Notes under the pieces: model-generated
The model's database searches: none
What the model was told of the DNA's origin: nothing
The model's input: the letters and a program-made list of their open reading frames with translations, nothing else
Position numbers and translations under genes: made by a program
Assembly (NCBI GenBank): GCA_027082925.1
Contig: JALWTD010000017.1
Coordinates: 124,001-188,000, forward strand
From: Flavobacteriaceae bacterium
Lineage (GTDB): Bacteria; Bacteroidota; Bacteroidia; Flavobacteriales; Flavobacteriaceae
Length of the DNA stretch: 64,000 nt
Direction: 5' to 3'
In this document: positions 54,047-63,514 of the stretch, piece by piece
Position numbering within the stretch: the stretch's first letter is position 1
Layout of the letters: each line of letters begins with the position of its first letter

Positions 54047-55762
54047 ATGACAGATATTATAGCGAAAGCCAAACTGTGGCTAACAGATACTTTTGACAAA
54101 GAAACTCAACAAGAAATTAAAAACCTCATTGAAAACAATCCCAAACAACTAACAGAACGTTTTTACAAGAATTTAGAATTTGGTACAGGAGGAATGCGTG
54201 GTGTTATGGGTGCCGGAACCAATAGAATTAATAAATATACACTAGGGAAAGCAACACAAGGGTTGGCAAACTACCTTCGTAAAACTTATCCGGATAAAAA
54301 ACTAAAAGTAGCCATTGCTTTTGACTGCCGACACAATAGCCAATCTTTTGCAAAACTAGTTGCCAATGTGTTTTCTGCAAATGACATTCAAGTTTATTTA
54401 TTTGAAGATATGCGCCCTACTCCAGAATTATCTTTTACCGTAAAACATTTAGGCTGCGATGCCGGTATTGTATTAACTGCCTCGCATAACCCACCTGAAT
54501 ACAACGGATATAAAGTGTACTGGAACGATGGTGGGCAAATTGTACCGCCTCACGATAACAATATTATTAGTGAAGTAAATCGTTTAGATTTTTCTGAAAT
54601 AAATTTTAACACAAAAGAAGCTCTTATTACATTTATTGGAAAAGAAGTTGACGAAGCTTTTATCAATGCTTCTGTAAAAAACGGAACTTTTGATGTTCCC
54701 GGAAGATCACAATTAAAAATTGTGTACACTTCATTACACGGAACCTCAATTAAAGCCATTCCTTTTGCGCTAGAAAAAGCCGGTTATACCGATGTAAATA
54801 TTGTTGAAGAACAACGTATTCCTAATGGCGATTTTCCTACGGTGGTATCTCCTAACCCTGAAGAACCTGCCGCTCTAAAAATGGCAACAGACTTAGCCGA
54901 TAAAATAAATGCCGATATTGTTATTGGAACAGACCCTGATAGTGATAGAATTGGTGTTGCCGTTAGAGATAATCACGGTAAAATGATACTTTTAAACGGA
55001 AATCAAACCATGAGTGTTATGACCGATTTTTTGATTAAAAATTGGAAAAAACAGGGCAAACTAAACGGAAAGCAATTTGTTGGTTCAACTATTGTTTCAA
55101 CTAATTTAGTGAATAAAATTGCTGAAAGCTACGGTGTTGAAACCAAAGTAGGCCTCACCGGTTTTAAGTGGATTGCCAAAATGATTCGAGAAGCAGAAGG
55201 TAAACAAGATTTTATTGGTGGTGGCGAAGAAAGTTTTGGATATATGGTTGGTGATTTTGTTAGAGATAAAGATGCCGTTACCGCAACACTTTTAGCTTGT
55301 GAAATTGCAGCAAGCGCAAAAGCAAACGGTAGCTCTTTTTATACCGAATTATTAAAATTATATACACAACACCACTTTTACAAAGAACATTTAATAGCTA
55401 TTGTTAAAAAAGGTATTGACGGTGCTGAGCAAATAAAACAAATGATGGTAGCGCTTCGTGAGAATCCTCTAGACAAAATAGACGGCTCTAATGTGGTGTA
55501 TTTATGCGATTACCAAGCCTCAACAAAAACCAATCTATTAACCGGTCAGGTAGAGCCTATCAATATAGAAAAGTCAAATGTATTAATTTACCATACCGAA
55601 GACGGTACTAAAGTAGCAGCAAGACCAAGTGGAACAGAACCAAAAATAAAGTTTTATTTTAGCGTAAATTTACCTCTAAATACTATTGATGATGCAAATA
55701 CTGTTGAAAAACAATTAGATGCTAAAATTCAACGAATTATTAAAGAAATGAAACTTGCTTAA
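54047..55762 (+). CDS. Phosphoglucomutase/phosphomannomutase
   Basis: The 571-residue enzyme interconverts sugar 1- and 6-phosphates. The phosphoserine loop TASHNPPEYNGYK, the metal loop GTDPDSDRIGVA, the sugar-binding GGGEESFGYM and the phosphate loop RPSGTEPKIKFYF are all present. It is the PgcA-type group of the alpha-D-phosphohexomutases. The MsbA-like gene begins at the next base after the stop codon, so the two form an operon feeding envelope sugar synthesis and lipid export. Confidence 0.95.
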   Translation: MTDIIAKAKLWLTDTFDKETQQEIKNLIENNPKQLTERFYKNLEFGTGGMRGVMGAGTNRINKYTLGKATQGLANYLRKTYPDKKLKVAIAFDCRHNSQSFAKLVANVFSANDIQVYLFEDMRPTPELSFTVKHLGCDAGIVLTASHNPPEYNGYKVYWNDGGQIVPPHDNNIISEVNRLDFSEINFNTKEALITFIGKEVDEAFINASVKNGTFDVPGRSQLKIVYTSLHGTSIKAIPFALEKAGYTDVNIVEEQRIPNGDFPTVVSPNPEEPAALKMATDLADKINADIVIGTDPDSDRIGVAVRDNHGKMILLNGNQTMSVMTDFLIKNWKKQGKLNGKQFVGSTIVSTNLVNKIAESYGVETKVGLTGFKWIAKMIREAEGKQDFIGGGEESFGYMVGDFVRDKDAVTATLLACEIAASAKANGSSFYTELLKLYTQHHFYKEHLIAIVKKGIDGAEQIKQMMVALRENPLDKIDGSNVVYLCDYQASTKTNLLTGQVEPINIEKSNVLIYHTEDGTKVAARPSGTEPKIKFYFSVNLPLNTIDDANTVEKQLDAKIQRIIKEMKLA

Positions 55763-57592
55763 ATGAATTATTTCAAAAAAATCTTAAAATACGCCAAACC
55801 ATACGTTAAATTCGCTTGGCTTAATATATTGTTTAATATACTGTATGCCATTTTTAACGTACTTTCTGTTTTAGGATTTATTCCTGTGCTGGGAATTTTA
55901 TTTGGAAAAGAAGAAAAACTACATGAAAAACCGGTTTATCAAGGGATTTCTAATTTATACGATTTTGTTCAAGGACATTTAAATTATAAAGTTACTATGC
56001 TGTTAGAAAGTGGTGGTATTGATAAAGCCCTTTTATTTATTTGCTTGCTTTCGTTTAGCCTGTTTTTCTTCAAAAATTTATTTAGATATTTAGCTTCTTT
56101 TGTATTGGCTTATTTACGAAATGGTGTTGTAAAAGATTTACGAGATCATCTATATCACAAAATAATAGAATTGCCGCTTGCCTATTTTTCTGAAAAGAAA
56201 AAGGGTGATATTATTGCTAGAATGACTTCAGACGTACAAGAAGTAGAAAATTCATTTTTAACCTCGTTAGAAGCCGTTGTTAGAGAGCCGCTAACTATTG
56301 TATTAACGCTTATTTCTATGTTTGCCATAAGTGCAAAACTTACCTTATTTGTGTTTATACTGCTTCCAGTTTCAGGATTTATTATTTCGGCTGTTAGTAA
56401 AAAACTAAAAGCAACATCGTTACTGGCACAACAAGAAACCGGTAATTTTTTATCGTTTATTGAAGAAACTTTAACCGGATTAAGAGTTATTAAAGGTTTT
56501 AATGCCGAAGAAAAAATTGAAAAGAAATTTAAAGATTCTACTTCAAAATTCTCAAAATTAATGACCAGCGTCATTCATAGAAGAGCATTGGCATCGCCTA
56601 TGAGTGAATTTTTAGGTTCTGCAACCATTATTACCATTTTATGGTTTGGAGGTAAATTGGTTTTAGGCGAAAATAGCGATATGAAGCCTCAAGAATTTTT
56701 TGGATATATTGGACTGTTTTATTTGGTTTTAAATCCGGCAAAAGCAATATCTACCGCTTTTTATAGCATTCAAAAAGGAAACGCCTCTGCAGAGAGAATT
56801 ATTTCTATTTTAGAAACCAAAAATACCATTACCGATGCACCTAATGCACAGGTAAAAGTTTCTTTTGATAGCGAAATTGCTTTTGACAATATTTCGTTTA
56901 AATACAAAAATGAATACGTTCTTAAAAATTTCAACTTAACCATTCCTAAAGGAAAAACAGTTGCACTGGTAGGGCAATCTGGAAGTGGAAAATCTACACT
57001 AGCCAATCTAATCACTCGATTTTACGATGTAAACAAAGGTGTTATTAAAATAGATGGCACTCCAATTAAAAAAATTACACAAAAATCATTGAGAAGCCTT
57101 ATGGGTATTGTAACTCAGGATTCTATTTTATTTAACGATACTGTTAAAAACAATATTAGTTTAGGAGTAGACCATGCAAGTATTGAGGAAGTAATTGAAG
57201 CGGCTAAAATTGCCAATGCACACGAGTTTATAAAAGAATTGCCCGAAACATACGACACCAATATTGGAGACAGCGGAAACACCTTGTCTGGAGGTCAAAA
57301 GCAGCGATTAAGTATTGCAAGAGCCGTACTTAAAAATCCGCCAATTATGATTTTAGATGAAGCTACCTCTGCACTAGACACCGAAAGCGAACAATTGGTT
57401 CAAAAAGCATTGGAGAAAATGATGCAAAATAGAACTTCGTTGGTTATTGCACACCGACTTTCAACCATACAAAAAGCCGATTTGATAGTGGTTATGAAAA
57501 AAGGAGAAATTGTAGAGCAAGGAAAACACGAGGAACTTTTAGCCCAAAAAGGTGAGTACTTTAAGCTTGTTACCATGCAATCTCTTCAATAA
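55763..57592 (+). CDS. MsbA-like ABC transporter, fused membrane and ATPase domains
   Basis: The 609-residue half-transporter has an N-terminal membrane domain with about six helices (1-330) and a C-terminal ATPase with Walker A GQSGSGKSTLANL, signature LSGGQKQRLSIARAV, Walker B IMILDEATSALD and switch IAHRLSTI. The architecture is that of MsbA-type exporters, which flip lipids; the real cargo is not proven. It starts immediately after the mutase gene and ends 3 bp from the convergent CCA-adding gene. Confidence 0.93.
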   Translation: MNYFKKILKYAKPYVKFAWLNILFNILYAIFNVLSVLGFIPVLGILFGKEEKLHEKPVYQGISNLYDFVQGHLNYKVTMLLESGGIDKALLFICLLSFSLFFFKNLFRYLASFVLAYLRNGVVKDLRDHLYHKIIELPLAYFSEKKKGDIIARMTSDVQEVENSFLTSLEAVVREPLTIVLTLISMFAISAKLTLFVFILLPVSGFIISAVSKKLKATSLLAQQETGNFLSFIEETLTGLRVIKGFNAEEKIEKKFKDSTSKFSKLMTSVIHRRALASPMSEFLGSATIITILWFGGKLVLGENSDMKPQEFFGYIGLFYLVLNPAKAISTAFYSIQKGNASAERIISILETKNTITDAPNAQVKVSFDSEIAFDNISFKYKNEYVLKNFNLTIPKGKTVALVGQSGSGKSTLANLITRFYDVNKGVIKIDGTPIKKITQKSLRSLMGIVTQDSILFNDTVKNNISLGVDHASIEEVIEAAKIANAHEFIKELPETYDTNIGDSGNTLSGGQKQRLSIARAVLKNPPIMILDEATSALDTESEQLVQKALEKMMQNRTSLVIAHRLSTIQKADLIVVMKKGEIVEQGKHEELLAQKGEYFKLVTMQSLQ

Positions 57593-57595
57593 AAT

Positions 57596-59023
57596 TTACG
57601 ATTGTTTTTTTAGACCTAATTTCTCAGCTCGCTTTAACATAAAACGATAGGCTTCCTCATAATCGTTAGCAATTTTACCATCTAAAATAGCTTCTTTTAT
57701 AGCGTCTTTTATCAGCCCTATTTCTTTACAAGGTTTTAAATTAAACGTTTCCATAATTAATTCTCCTGAAATAGGTGGTTGAAAATTACGAATATGATCT
57801 CGCTCTTCAACCTCTTTAAATTTTTGACGTACTATTTTAAAATTGTTGTGGTATTTTTTAAAACGACTGGGGTTTTTTGTGGTTATATCTGCCTCACATA
57901 AAGTCATTAAACTTTCCAAATCTTCACCTGCATCAAAAATCAACCTTCTCACTGCAGAATCGGTAACTTCAGAAGCTAAAATAATTGGTCTAGAACTTAA
58001 AAGCACCATTTTTTGAACAAATTTCATTTTGTTATTTAGTGGCATTTTTAACCTTTTAAACAATTTGTAAACCATTCTAGAACCTACAAACTCATGTCCG
58101 TGAAACGTCCACCCATTTTTTTTATCAAATTTCTTTGTAGGTGCTTTTCCAATATCGTGCAGCAACGCAGCCCATCGCAACCATAAATCGTTGGTATGTT
58201 TAGCTATATTATCTACAACCTCTAAAGTGTGGTAAAAATTGTCTTTATGTTTTTGTCCTTCAACTTCCTCTACACCTTCTAAGTTTGTCAGTTCAGGTAA
58301 AAACCGTTCTAACAATTTTGTTTTATGAAGCAAGATAAATCCTACTGAGGGTACCGGAGAACGCATTATTTTATGAAGTTCTTCTACAATTCGTTCACGT
58401 GTAATAATATCTATACGCGCTGCATTTCTTTTAATAGCCTCTAAAGATTCCGGAGCAATGGTAAAATTTAATTGAGTCGCAAAACGTATAGCGCGAAGCA
58501 TTCTTAGCGGGTCATCAGAAAAAGTAATATCCGGATTTAGCGGTGTTTTAATAATCTTATTTTGTAAATCGGAAATTCCGTTAAACGGGTCTAGCAAATA
58601 ACCGTAATTAGCCTCATTTAAACTTAAAGCCAGTGCGTTAATTGTAAAATCACGCCTGTTTTGATCGTCTTGCAACGTACCATTTTCGACAACTGGATTT
58701 CTACTATCTTCACTATATGATTCTTTTCGAGCCCCTACAAACTCAACTTCAATATCATCAAAGCGTAACATAGCCGTTCCATACGTTTTAAACACTTGTA
58801 CTTTAGGCTTATTCGGTAGTAATTCGGCAACTGCTTTGGCCAATTGTATGCCACTACCTATAGCAACAATATCGATATCCTTTGGTGTGTCTCTTTCTAA
58901 AAAAAAGTCGCGCACAAATCCTCCAATTACATATGTTTCCAGTTGTAATTGTTTTGCTGATTTTGAAATGTATTCAAAAATAGGGTGTGCTAAAGCGCTC
59001 GAATAGGTTTTATTTTTAGACAT
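57596..59023 (-). CDS. CCA-adding-type tRNA nucleotidyltransferase with HD domain
   Basis: The 475-residue protein has a class II nucleotidyltransferase head: [11 protein letters not shown], then the catalytic DxD in [21 protein letters not shown] and [12 protein letters not shown]. An HD domain follows with [23 protein letters not shown] and [10 protein letters not shown]. This is the usual bacterial CCA-adding enzyme or poly(A) polymerase relative, repairing tRNA 3' ends. It is upstream of nothing obvious but follows the Sua5-like gene by 3 bp in the same operon. Confidence 0.92.
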   Translation of the reverse strand: MSKNKTYSSALAHPIFEYISKSAKQLQLETYVIGGFVRDFFLERDTPKDIDIVAIGSGIQLAKAVAELLPNKPKVQVFKTYGTAMLRFDDIEVEFVGARKESYSEDSRNPVVENGTLQDDQNRRDFTINALALSLNEANYGYLLDPFNGISDLQNKIIKTPLNPDITFSDDPLRMLRAIRFATQLNFTIAPESLEAIKRNAARIDIITRERIVEELHKIMRSPVPSVGFILLHKTKLLERFLPELTNLEGVEEVEGQKHKDNFYHTLEVVDNIAKHTNDLWLRWAALLHDIGKAPTKKFDKKNGWTFHGHEFVGSRMVYKLFKRLKMPLNNKMKFVQKMVLLSSRPIILASEVTDSAVRRLIFDAGEDLESLMTLCEADITTKNPSRFKKYHNNFKIVRQKFKEVEERDHIRNFQPPISGELIMETFNLKPCKEIGLIKDAIKEAILDGKIANDYEEAYRFMLKRAEKLGLKKQS

Positions 59024-59026
59024 AAA

Positions 59027-59590
59027 TTAATTGCGAAGTACTATAATTTCTCCTGAATCTGCTATTTTTAATATGGTAGAAGATTTTTTACTTACCTCAT
59101 TTTGCTGCAAATTTACAATATAGTCAACGCTATCCAAAATTGCAGTATCAATTTCTATAAAACTTTTAGGTGTTGGTTTGCCACTAATATTTGCGGAAGT
59201 TGAAATAATAGGTTTACCAAATTGTTGAATTAGCTGTTCACAAAACTTATTCTGTACTATTCTTATAGCAACGGTATTATCCTTTGCAATAACATTTTTT
59301 GGCAAACCCTTTGGATTTTGATAAATGATGGTAGTAGGTTTTGAAATAGTTTCAATAAATTCTAAGGTTTCCTTAGAAATTTTTGGAACATACTTCTTAA
59401 GCATTTCAATTCCATCTACCAAAATTATTAAGCTCTTACTTTCAGCACGTTGTTTTATTTTAAAAACTTTTGCTACAGCACTTTCTGAAGTAGCATCACA
59501 ACCAATTCCCCAAACCGTATCTGTTGGATATAAAATGGTATCTCCTTTACGAAGAGCTAACACAGATTCTTTTATTATTTTTTGTAACAA
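59027..59590 (-). CDS. Sua5/YciO/YrdC-family threonylcarbamoyladenylate synthase
   Basis: The 187-residue protein has LRKGDTILYPTDTVWGIGCDA and TVAIRIVQ, then GKPIISTSANISGKP, the signature of YrdC proteins that make the threonylcarbamoyl-AMP used for the t6A tRNA modification. The length is that of YrdC alone, without the extra Sua5 domain. The CCA-adding gene overlaps it almost end to end, so tRNA-maturation genes are grouped here. Confidence 0.92.
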   Translation of the reverse strand: MLQKIIKESVLALRKGDTILYPTDTVWGIGCDATSESAVAKVFKIKQRAESKSLIILVDGIEMLKKYVPKISKETLEFIETISKPTTIIYQNPKGLPKNVIAKDNTVAIRIVQNKFCEQLIQQFGKPIISTSANISGKPTPKSFIEIDTAILDSVDYIVNLQQNEVSKKSSTILKIADSGEIIVLRN

Positions 59591-59591
59591 C

Positions 59592-60356
59592 TTAATTTAA
59601 TTTTTTTTGCAATAACCACAATTTAACATATCGCATAAATACGGTGTATCCGTAAACAAAAGAAATCATAAATCCTTGAAAACCATCTAAAAACCCTCTT
59701 TTTAAAATAAAATGTTTAAAAAATCGAAATGCCGGCTTCACTAAAAAGTGAAATACCGTAGGTTTTTTTCCTTTTTTATACAGTGCCTGAGCTTGTAATT
59801 GTGCGTATTTATTTCGTTTATTAATAATCACGTCAATTCCTTTGTATGAATAATGCTTCATTTTATTTTTAAGGAATCCTACTTCTCCCTTAGCTTCAAT
59901 TTCTTCGTGAACTAGTTTTCCGTTATAACGACAAAATTCTTTTTTAAAAAGACGAATTACCTTATCGTTTTGCAGTCCGCTATATTTAATTTCTTTCCCC
60001 ATATAAATGGTTGTTCTGTAAACCCAATAGGCTACTTCTTTTGTAGATTTTGTAATGGTATCTAACACCTCTTCCTTTAAAGGCTCGGTAATAAACTCAT
60101 CGGCATCAAAAAACAAAATCCACTCGTTAGCAGCTTTTTCAATTGCATAATTTTTTTGGCTTGAAAAATCATCAAATTTTCGTTGGTATAATTTTACGTG
60201 AGGAAATTCTTTAACAATCGCTACGGTTTTATCTGAACTATAAGAATCTACCACAATTAACTCATCTGCAAAATCCATTGAGGTTAAAAAATCTCTTATA
60301 AATTCTTCTTCATTATAAGTGATAACAAGTGCGGTAATTTTTGGTATAGTTTTCAA
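59592..60356 (-). CDS. GT2 glycosyltransferase, WaaE/KdtX-like
   Basis: The 254-residue protein has ALVITYNEEEFIRDFL, ELIVVDSYSSDKTV, the QKNYAIEKA stretch and a DxD motif in WILFFDADEFIT, typical of the lipopolysaccharide-core WaaE-like group. A hydrophobic segment near the C terminus may associate with the membrane. It follows the CDP-glycerol-type gene and precedes the Sua5-like gene by 1 bp. The acceptor is unknown. Confidence 0.9.
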   Translation of the reverse strand: MKTIPKITALVITYNEEEFIRDFLTSMDFADELIVVDSYSSDKTVAIVKEFPHVKLYQRKFDDFSSQKNYAIEKAANEWILFFDADEFITEPLKEEVLDTITKSTKEVAYWVYRTTIYMGKEIKYSGLQNDKVIRLFKKEFCRYNGKLVHEEIEAKGEVGFLKNKMKHYSYKGIDVIINKRNKYAQLQAQALYKKGKKPTVFHFLVKPAFRFFKHFILKRGFLDGFQGFMISFVYGYTVFMRYVKLWLLQKKLN

Positions 60357-60372
60357 TAGTTATATATTAAAT

Positions 60373-61443
60373 TTAACTTTCTGATACATCGATAGTTATT
60401 GGCTTATTATATGTCTTTAATGTCCAATAATTTAACTTTTTTCTGATTTTGTACTTTCTAACAATACTCAGCGGTTTCAATTTTAAGTGCGATTTGTCTT
60501 TTGCTAAAAATGCAAGAGTTGCATCTATAACCCGTTTGGAAGATTTACCATCGTAATAAGGATGCGAATCGTTTGCATATTTTTTAATCTGTTCTATAAT
60601 TTCATTTGGCATAGACAGCGCATATTCAATTGCTTTTTCTATTTCTGAAACCTCTGTAACATTAATATAACTTGGTAAAGGCATATTATTTCTAAAGGTA
60701 ACCACTGGTTTTATTTGTAGTAAATATTCTATCAGTGCCGAAGATGTATCGCAAAGCATTACATCCGATTTCTTAAATAACGGAATTAAATCTGTTGTAT
60801 CGTAAAATGTCAGATTTTCATTCTGAATATCTTTAAATTTCTGAACAACTTCCTTACTAATTAATGGGTGTAAAACCACGTTAAAATGCCATTTTCCTAT
60901 GGTAGATAAACGTTTAATTTCTTCAAAAACGTCTGGATTAAGAGCTAAACTGTAACGTTTTGTAAACGTAGAAGAAATCATAACCACCGGCTTATCACCT
61001 ATTTCCTTTTTCTTTAAAGGAAATAGAGGATCTACTTTTGACCAACCGGTTTCAACCACTTCAAAATGTTTTAATTTTTCACTTTTAGCTTTAAAAACAC
61101 TAGTAGAAGTAGGACCTTGAGTACAGTACAAATCGAAAAAATTTCGAATTATAAATTGATCGGTACCTTTTCTTTTATTTGCCGGAAAGCCGTGAAAAAT
61201 TTGAACTTTAATTCCCGGAATAAAGTCTGCCACATAATCCGTTGCCGTTAAAACAATATGTGGATTGTAGTCTATGGCTTCCTGTATTTCTAATACTTCT
61301 TCGGTTCCTTTGAAGTATTTTTTAGTTTCTGCTACTTCAACAAACCATTTTACTTCCATTCCTCTAGCCTTAATTTCTTCTTCAAGAGGCTTACATATTG
61401 GAATACTGTACGGATACGTAATGTATAATAAAAATCTTATCAT
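60373..61443 (-). CDS. CDP-glycerol glycerophosphotransferase-like surface-polymer enzyme
   Basis: The 356-residue protein fits the CDP-glycerol glycerophosphotransferase family: VQIFHGFPANKRKGTDQF, VVLHPLISKEVV and VMLCDTSSALIEYL. The family makes poly(glycerol-phosphate) or related polymers, known from teichoic acids and capsules. In a Bacteroidota genome it more likely serves a capsule or O-antigen. It lies 30 bp after dapD and before a GT2 gene, all on the minus strand. Confidence 0.85.
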   Translation of the reverse strand: MIRFLLYITYPYSIPICKPLEEEIKARGMEVKWFVEVAETKKYFKGTEEVLEIQEAIDYNPHIVLTATDYVADFIPGIKVQIFHGFPANKRKGTDQFIIRNFFDLYCTQGPTSTSVFKAKSEKLKHFEVVETGWSKVDPLFPLKKKEIGDKPVVMISSTFTKRYSLALNPDVFEEIKRLSTIGKWHFNVVLHPLISKEVVQKFKDIQNENLTFYDTTDLIPLFKKSDVMLCDTSSALIEYLLQIKPVVTFRNNMPLPSYINVTEVSEIEKAIEYALSMPNEIIEQIKKYANDSHPYYDGKSSKRVIDATLAFLAKDKSHLKLKPLSIVRKYKIRKKLNYWTLKTYNKPITIDVSES

Positions 61444-61473
61444 ATTTATTTTTTCATAAGCTGTAAAAAATAA

Positions 61474-62289
61474 CTAAACAGCTACTTCATTTTCTCGTAA
61501 GGCATCATTTAGCGATGTTTTTTTATTGGTACTTTCTTTACGCTTTCCTATAATTAAAGCACAAGGTACGTTATAAACACCACTAGGAAATTCTTTTGCA
61601 TAACTTCCCGGTATTACTACCGAACGCTCTGGAACTTTTCCTTTCATTTCAATAGGCTCATCTCCGGTAACATCAATAATTTTTGTAGATGCTGTTAGCA
61701 CTACATTTGCTCCAAGAACCGCTTCTTTACCTACATGAACGCCTTCAACAACAATACATCTAGAACCTATAAATGCATCATCTTCAATAATTACGGGAGC
61801 TGCTTGTAAAGGTTCTAACACACCTCCAATACCTACTCCACCACTCAAATGTACATTTTTACCAATTTGTGCACAACTACCAACAGTTGCCCAAGTATCT
61901 ACCATAGTGCCTTCATCAACATAAGCTCCAATATTTACGTAGCTAGGCATTAATATTGTTCCTTTTGAAATATAAGCTCCATGGCGAGCCACCGCATGAG
62001 GAACCACACGAATTCCTTTTTGTTTATATCCTTTTTTAAGCGGAATTTTATCGTGATATTCAAAAATTCCTACCTCTAAAGTTTCCATTTTTTGAATGGG
62101 AAAATACATTACTACTGCCTTTTTTACCCACTCGTTAATTTGCCAACCATTATTTTTAGGTTCGGCAACTCTAAGCACACCTTCGTCTAACTGATTAATA
62201 ACTTCTCTAATTGCTTTTTGAGTAGCTTCGGTTTTTAATAATTCTCTGTTATCCCAAGCGTCTTCTATAATATTTCTTAGCAAACTCAT
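61474..62289 (-). CDS. dapD: 2,3,4,5-tetrahydropyridine-2,6-dicarboxylate N-succinyltransferase
   Basis: The 271-residue enzyme acts in the lysine/diaminopimelate pathway using succinyl-CoA. The N-terminal helical domain has VLRVAEPKNNGWQINEWVKKA; the left-handed beta-helix then shows hexapeptide repeats (YVNIGAYVDEGTMVDTW, GSCAQIGKNVHLSGGVGIGG) and the C-terminal VVIPGSYAKEFPSG. Meso-diaminopimelate is needed for peptidoglycan. A TAnnTTTG box on the minus strand (62312-62319) lies just upstream, divergent from the ruvX promoter. Confidence 0.96.
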   Translation of the reverse strand: MSLLRNIIEDAWDNRELLKTEATQKAIREVINQLDEGVLRVAEPKNNGWQINEWVKKAVVMYFPIQKMETLEVGIFEYHDKIPLKKGYKQKGIRVVPHAVARHGAYISKGTILMPSYVNIGAYVDEGTMVDTWATVGSCAQIGKNVHLSGGVGIGGVLEPLQAAPVIIEDDAFIGSRCIVVEGVHVGKEAVLGANVVLTASTKIIDVTGDEPIEMKGKVPERSVVIPGSYAKEFPSGVYNVPCALIIGKRKESTNKKTSLNDALRENEVAV

Positions 62290-62311
62290 ACCTCATTATT
62301 TAATAGTGCTA

Positions 62312-62319
62312 CAAATATA
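62312..62319 (-). promoter_or_regulatory. -7 box of dapD
   Basis: On the minus strand this is TATATTTG, an exact TAnnTTTG match 22 bp upstream of the dapD start codon. Confidence 0.55.
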
Positions 62320-62351
62320 TAGTTAAATAAATTTATATAAATCAAAATAAC

Positions 62352-62359
62352 TAAATTTG
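62352..62359 (+). promoter_or_regulatory. -7 box of ruvX
   Basis: TAAATTTG matches TAnnTTTG exactly. It covers the first in-frame TTG (62357), so the true start must lie downstream, at the TTG at 62387. Confidence 0.55.
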
Positions 62360-62386
62360 CACAACTTTATTAATTTTGTAACAATT

Positions 62387-62797
62387 TTGGCAAGAATTTT
62401 AGCAATCGACTTTGGAGAGAAAAGAACGGGAATAGCCGTTACAGACGAGATGCAACTCATTGCTTCCGGTTTAACAACTGTGGAAACTAAAAAAATATTC
62501 TCCTTTTTAACAGATTATCTTAAAAAAGAAAATGTATCGTTGTTTATTGTTGGAGAACCTAAACAACTAGATAACACCAAAAGTCAAAGTGAACAATTTA
62601 TAACGCCTTTTGTTGAAAAGCTAGCCAAAACTTTTCCTAAAATTCCAATCAAAAGAATTGATGAGCGTTTTACCTCTAAAATGGCTTTTCAAGTTATGAT
62701 TGACAGTGGGTTATCTAAAAAGAAGCGTAGAAACAAAGCTTTGATAGACGAAATTAGTGCCACCATAATATTACAATCGTACTTACACTACAAATAA
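62387..62797 (+). CDS. ruvX: RuvX/YqgF Holliday-junction resolvase-like protein
   Basis: The protein begins with the conserved ARILAIDFGEKRTGIAV and includes IDERFTSKMAF and ALIDEISATIILQSYL, the RNase-H-fold YqgF family involved in 16S rRNA 5'-end maturation and suggested for Holliday-junction resolution. I set the start at TTG 62387, giving 136 residues; an upstream TTG at 62357 lies within the -7 box and would add an atypical extension. The DUF1919 gene follows 2 bp later in the same operon. Confidence 0.92.
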   Translation: MARILAIDFGEKRTGIAVTDEMQLIASGLTTVETKKIFSFLTDYLKKENVSLFIVGEPKQLDNTKSQSEQFITPFVEKLAKTFPKIPIKRIDERFTSKMAFQVMIDSGLSKKKRRNKALIDEISATIILQSYLHYK

Positions 62798-62799
62798 AA

Positions 62800-63453
62800 A
62801 TGATTAGAACAATTCTCGTTTTTTTTAGAAGAAAATTCAGACAGCTTTTTCAAAATCAGTTGAAAAAGAAAGATATCCGGTTGTTGGGAGATAAAAATTT
62901 TGTTATAATCGCAAATAATTGTTGGGGAGGCGAAATATATAAATGGTACAATCGGCCCTTTAATACTCCATTTATCGGGCTTTTTATTAAAAGCCCTTGC
63001 TTCATAAAATTTTTATCAAAATTTGACCACTATATCTCTCAAGAATTAGTATTTGTAAAAACATCTAAGTATTCTTCAGAAACACTTACCTACCCTGTTG
63101 CAAAGCTAGATGATATTGAAATTCATTTTTTACACTACCAATCTGAAGAAGAAGCTCGTGAAAAATGGGTTCGAAGAACAAATAGAATGCTTCAAGAAAA
63201 AAACAAAGACAATTATTATTTTAAGATGGATGACACCAATCATTGTTGCGAGAACATATTAAAAAAATTCCATCAACTTCCTTTTAAAAATAAAATCTCG
63301 TTTGGGGTCAAAAAATTTCCAGCATTACTAAGCACAAATCATATAATAATTAAAGAGTCTCATAAAAACTTAGGAATTGAAGTTCCCAATGGTGTTAAAT
63401 TATATAAACTCACTTTTTTATATTTTGATATTGCACATTGGCTTAAGAATTAA
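62800..63453 (+). CDS. DUF1919 family protein, probable surface-polysaccharide role
   Basis: The 217-residue protein shows the DUF1919 core: FVIIANNCWGGEIYKWY, PFIGLFIKSPCFIKFL, PVAKLDDIEIHFLHYQSEEEAREKWVRRTNRM. Family members occur in polysaccharide loci and have been compared with glycosyltransferases, but no activity is proven. It begins 2 bp after ruvX. Together with the GT2 and CDP-glycerol genes upstream it suggests envelope-polymer synthesis. Confidence 0.85.
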   Translation: MIRTILVFFRRKFRQLFQNQLKKKDIRLLGDKNFVIIANNCWGGEIYKWYNRPFNTPFIGLFIKSPCFIKFLSKFDHYISQELVFVKTSKYSSETLTYPVAKLDDIEIHFLHYQSEEEAREKWVRRTNRMLQEKNKDNYYFKMDDTNHCCENILKKFHQLPFKNKISFGVKKFPALLSTNHIIIKESHKNLGIEVPNGVKLYKLTFLYFDIAHWLKN

Positions 63454-63486
63454 TTTTACTTTATTTTTTTAATAAACTAATCTTCG

Positions 63487-63494
63487 TACTTTTG
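63487..63494 (+). promoter_or_regulatory. -7 box of def
   Basis: TACTTTTG matches TAnnTTTG exactly, 20 bp before the ATG at 63515. Confidence 0.55.
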
Positions 63495-63514
63495 CCACCA
63501 ACAAATTTTAGATT

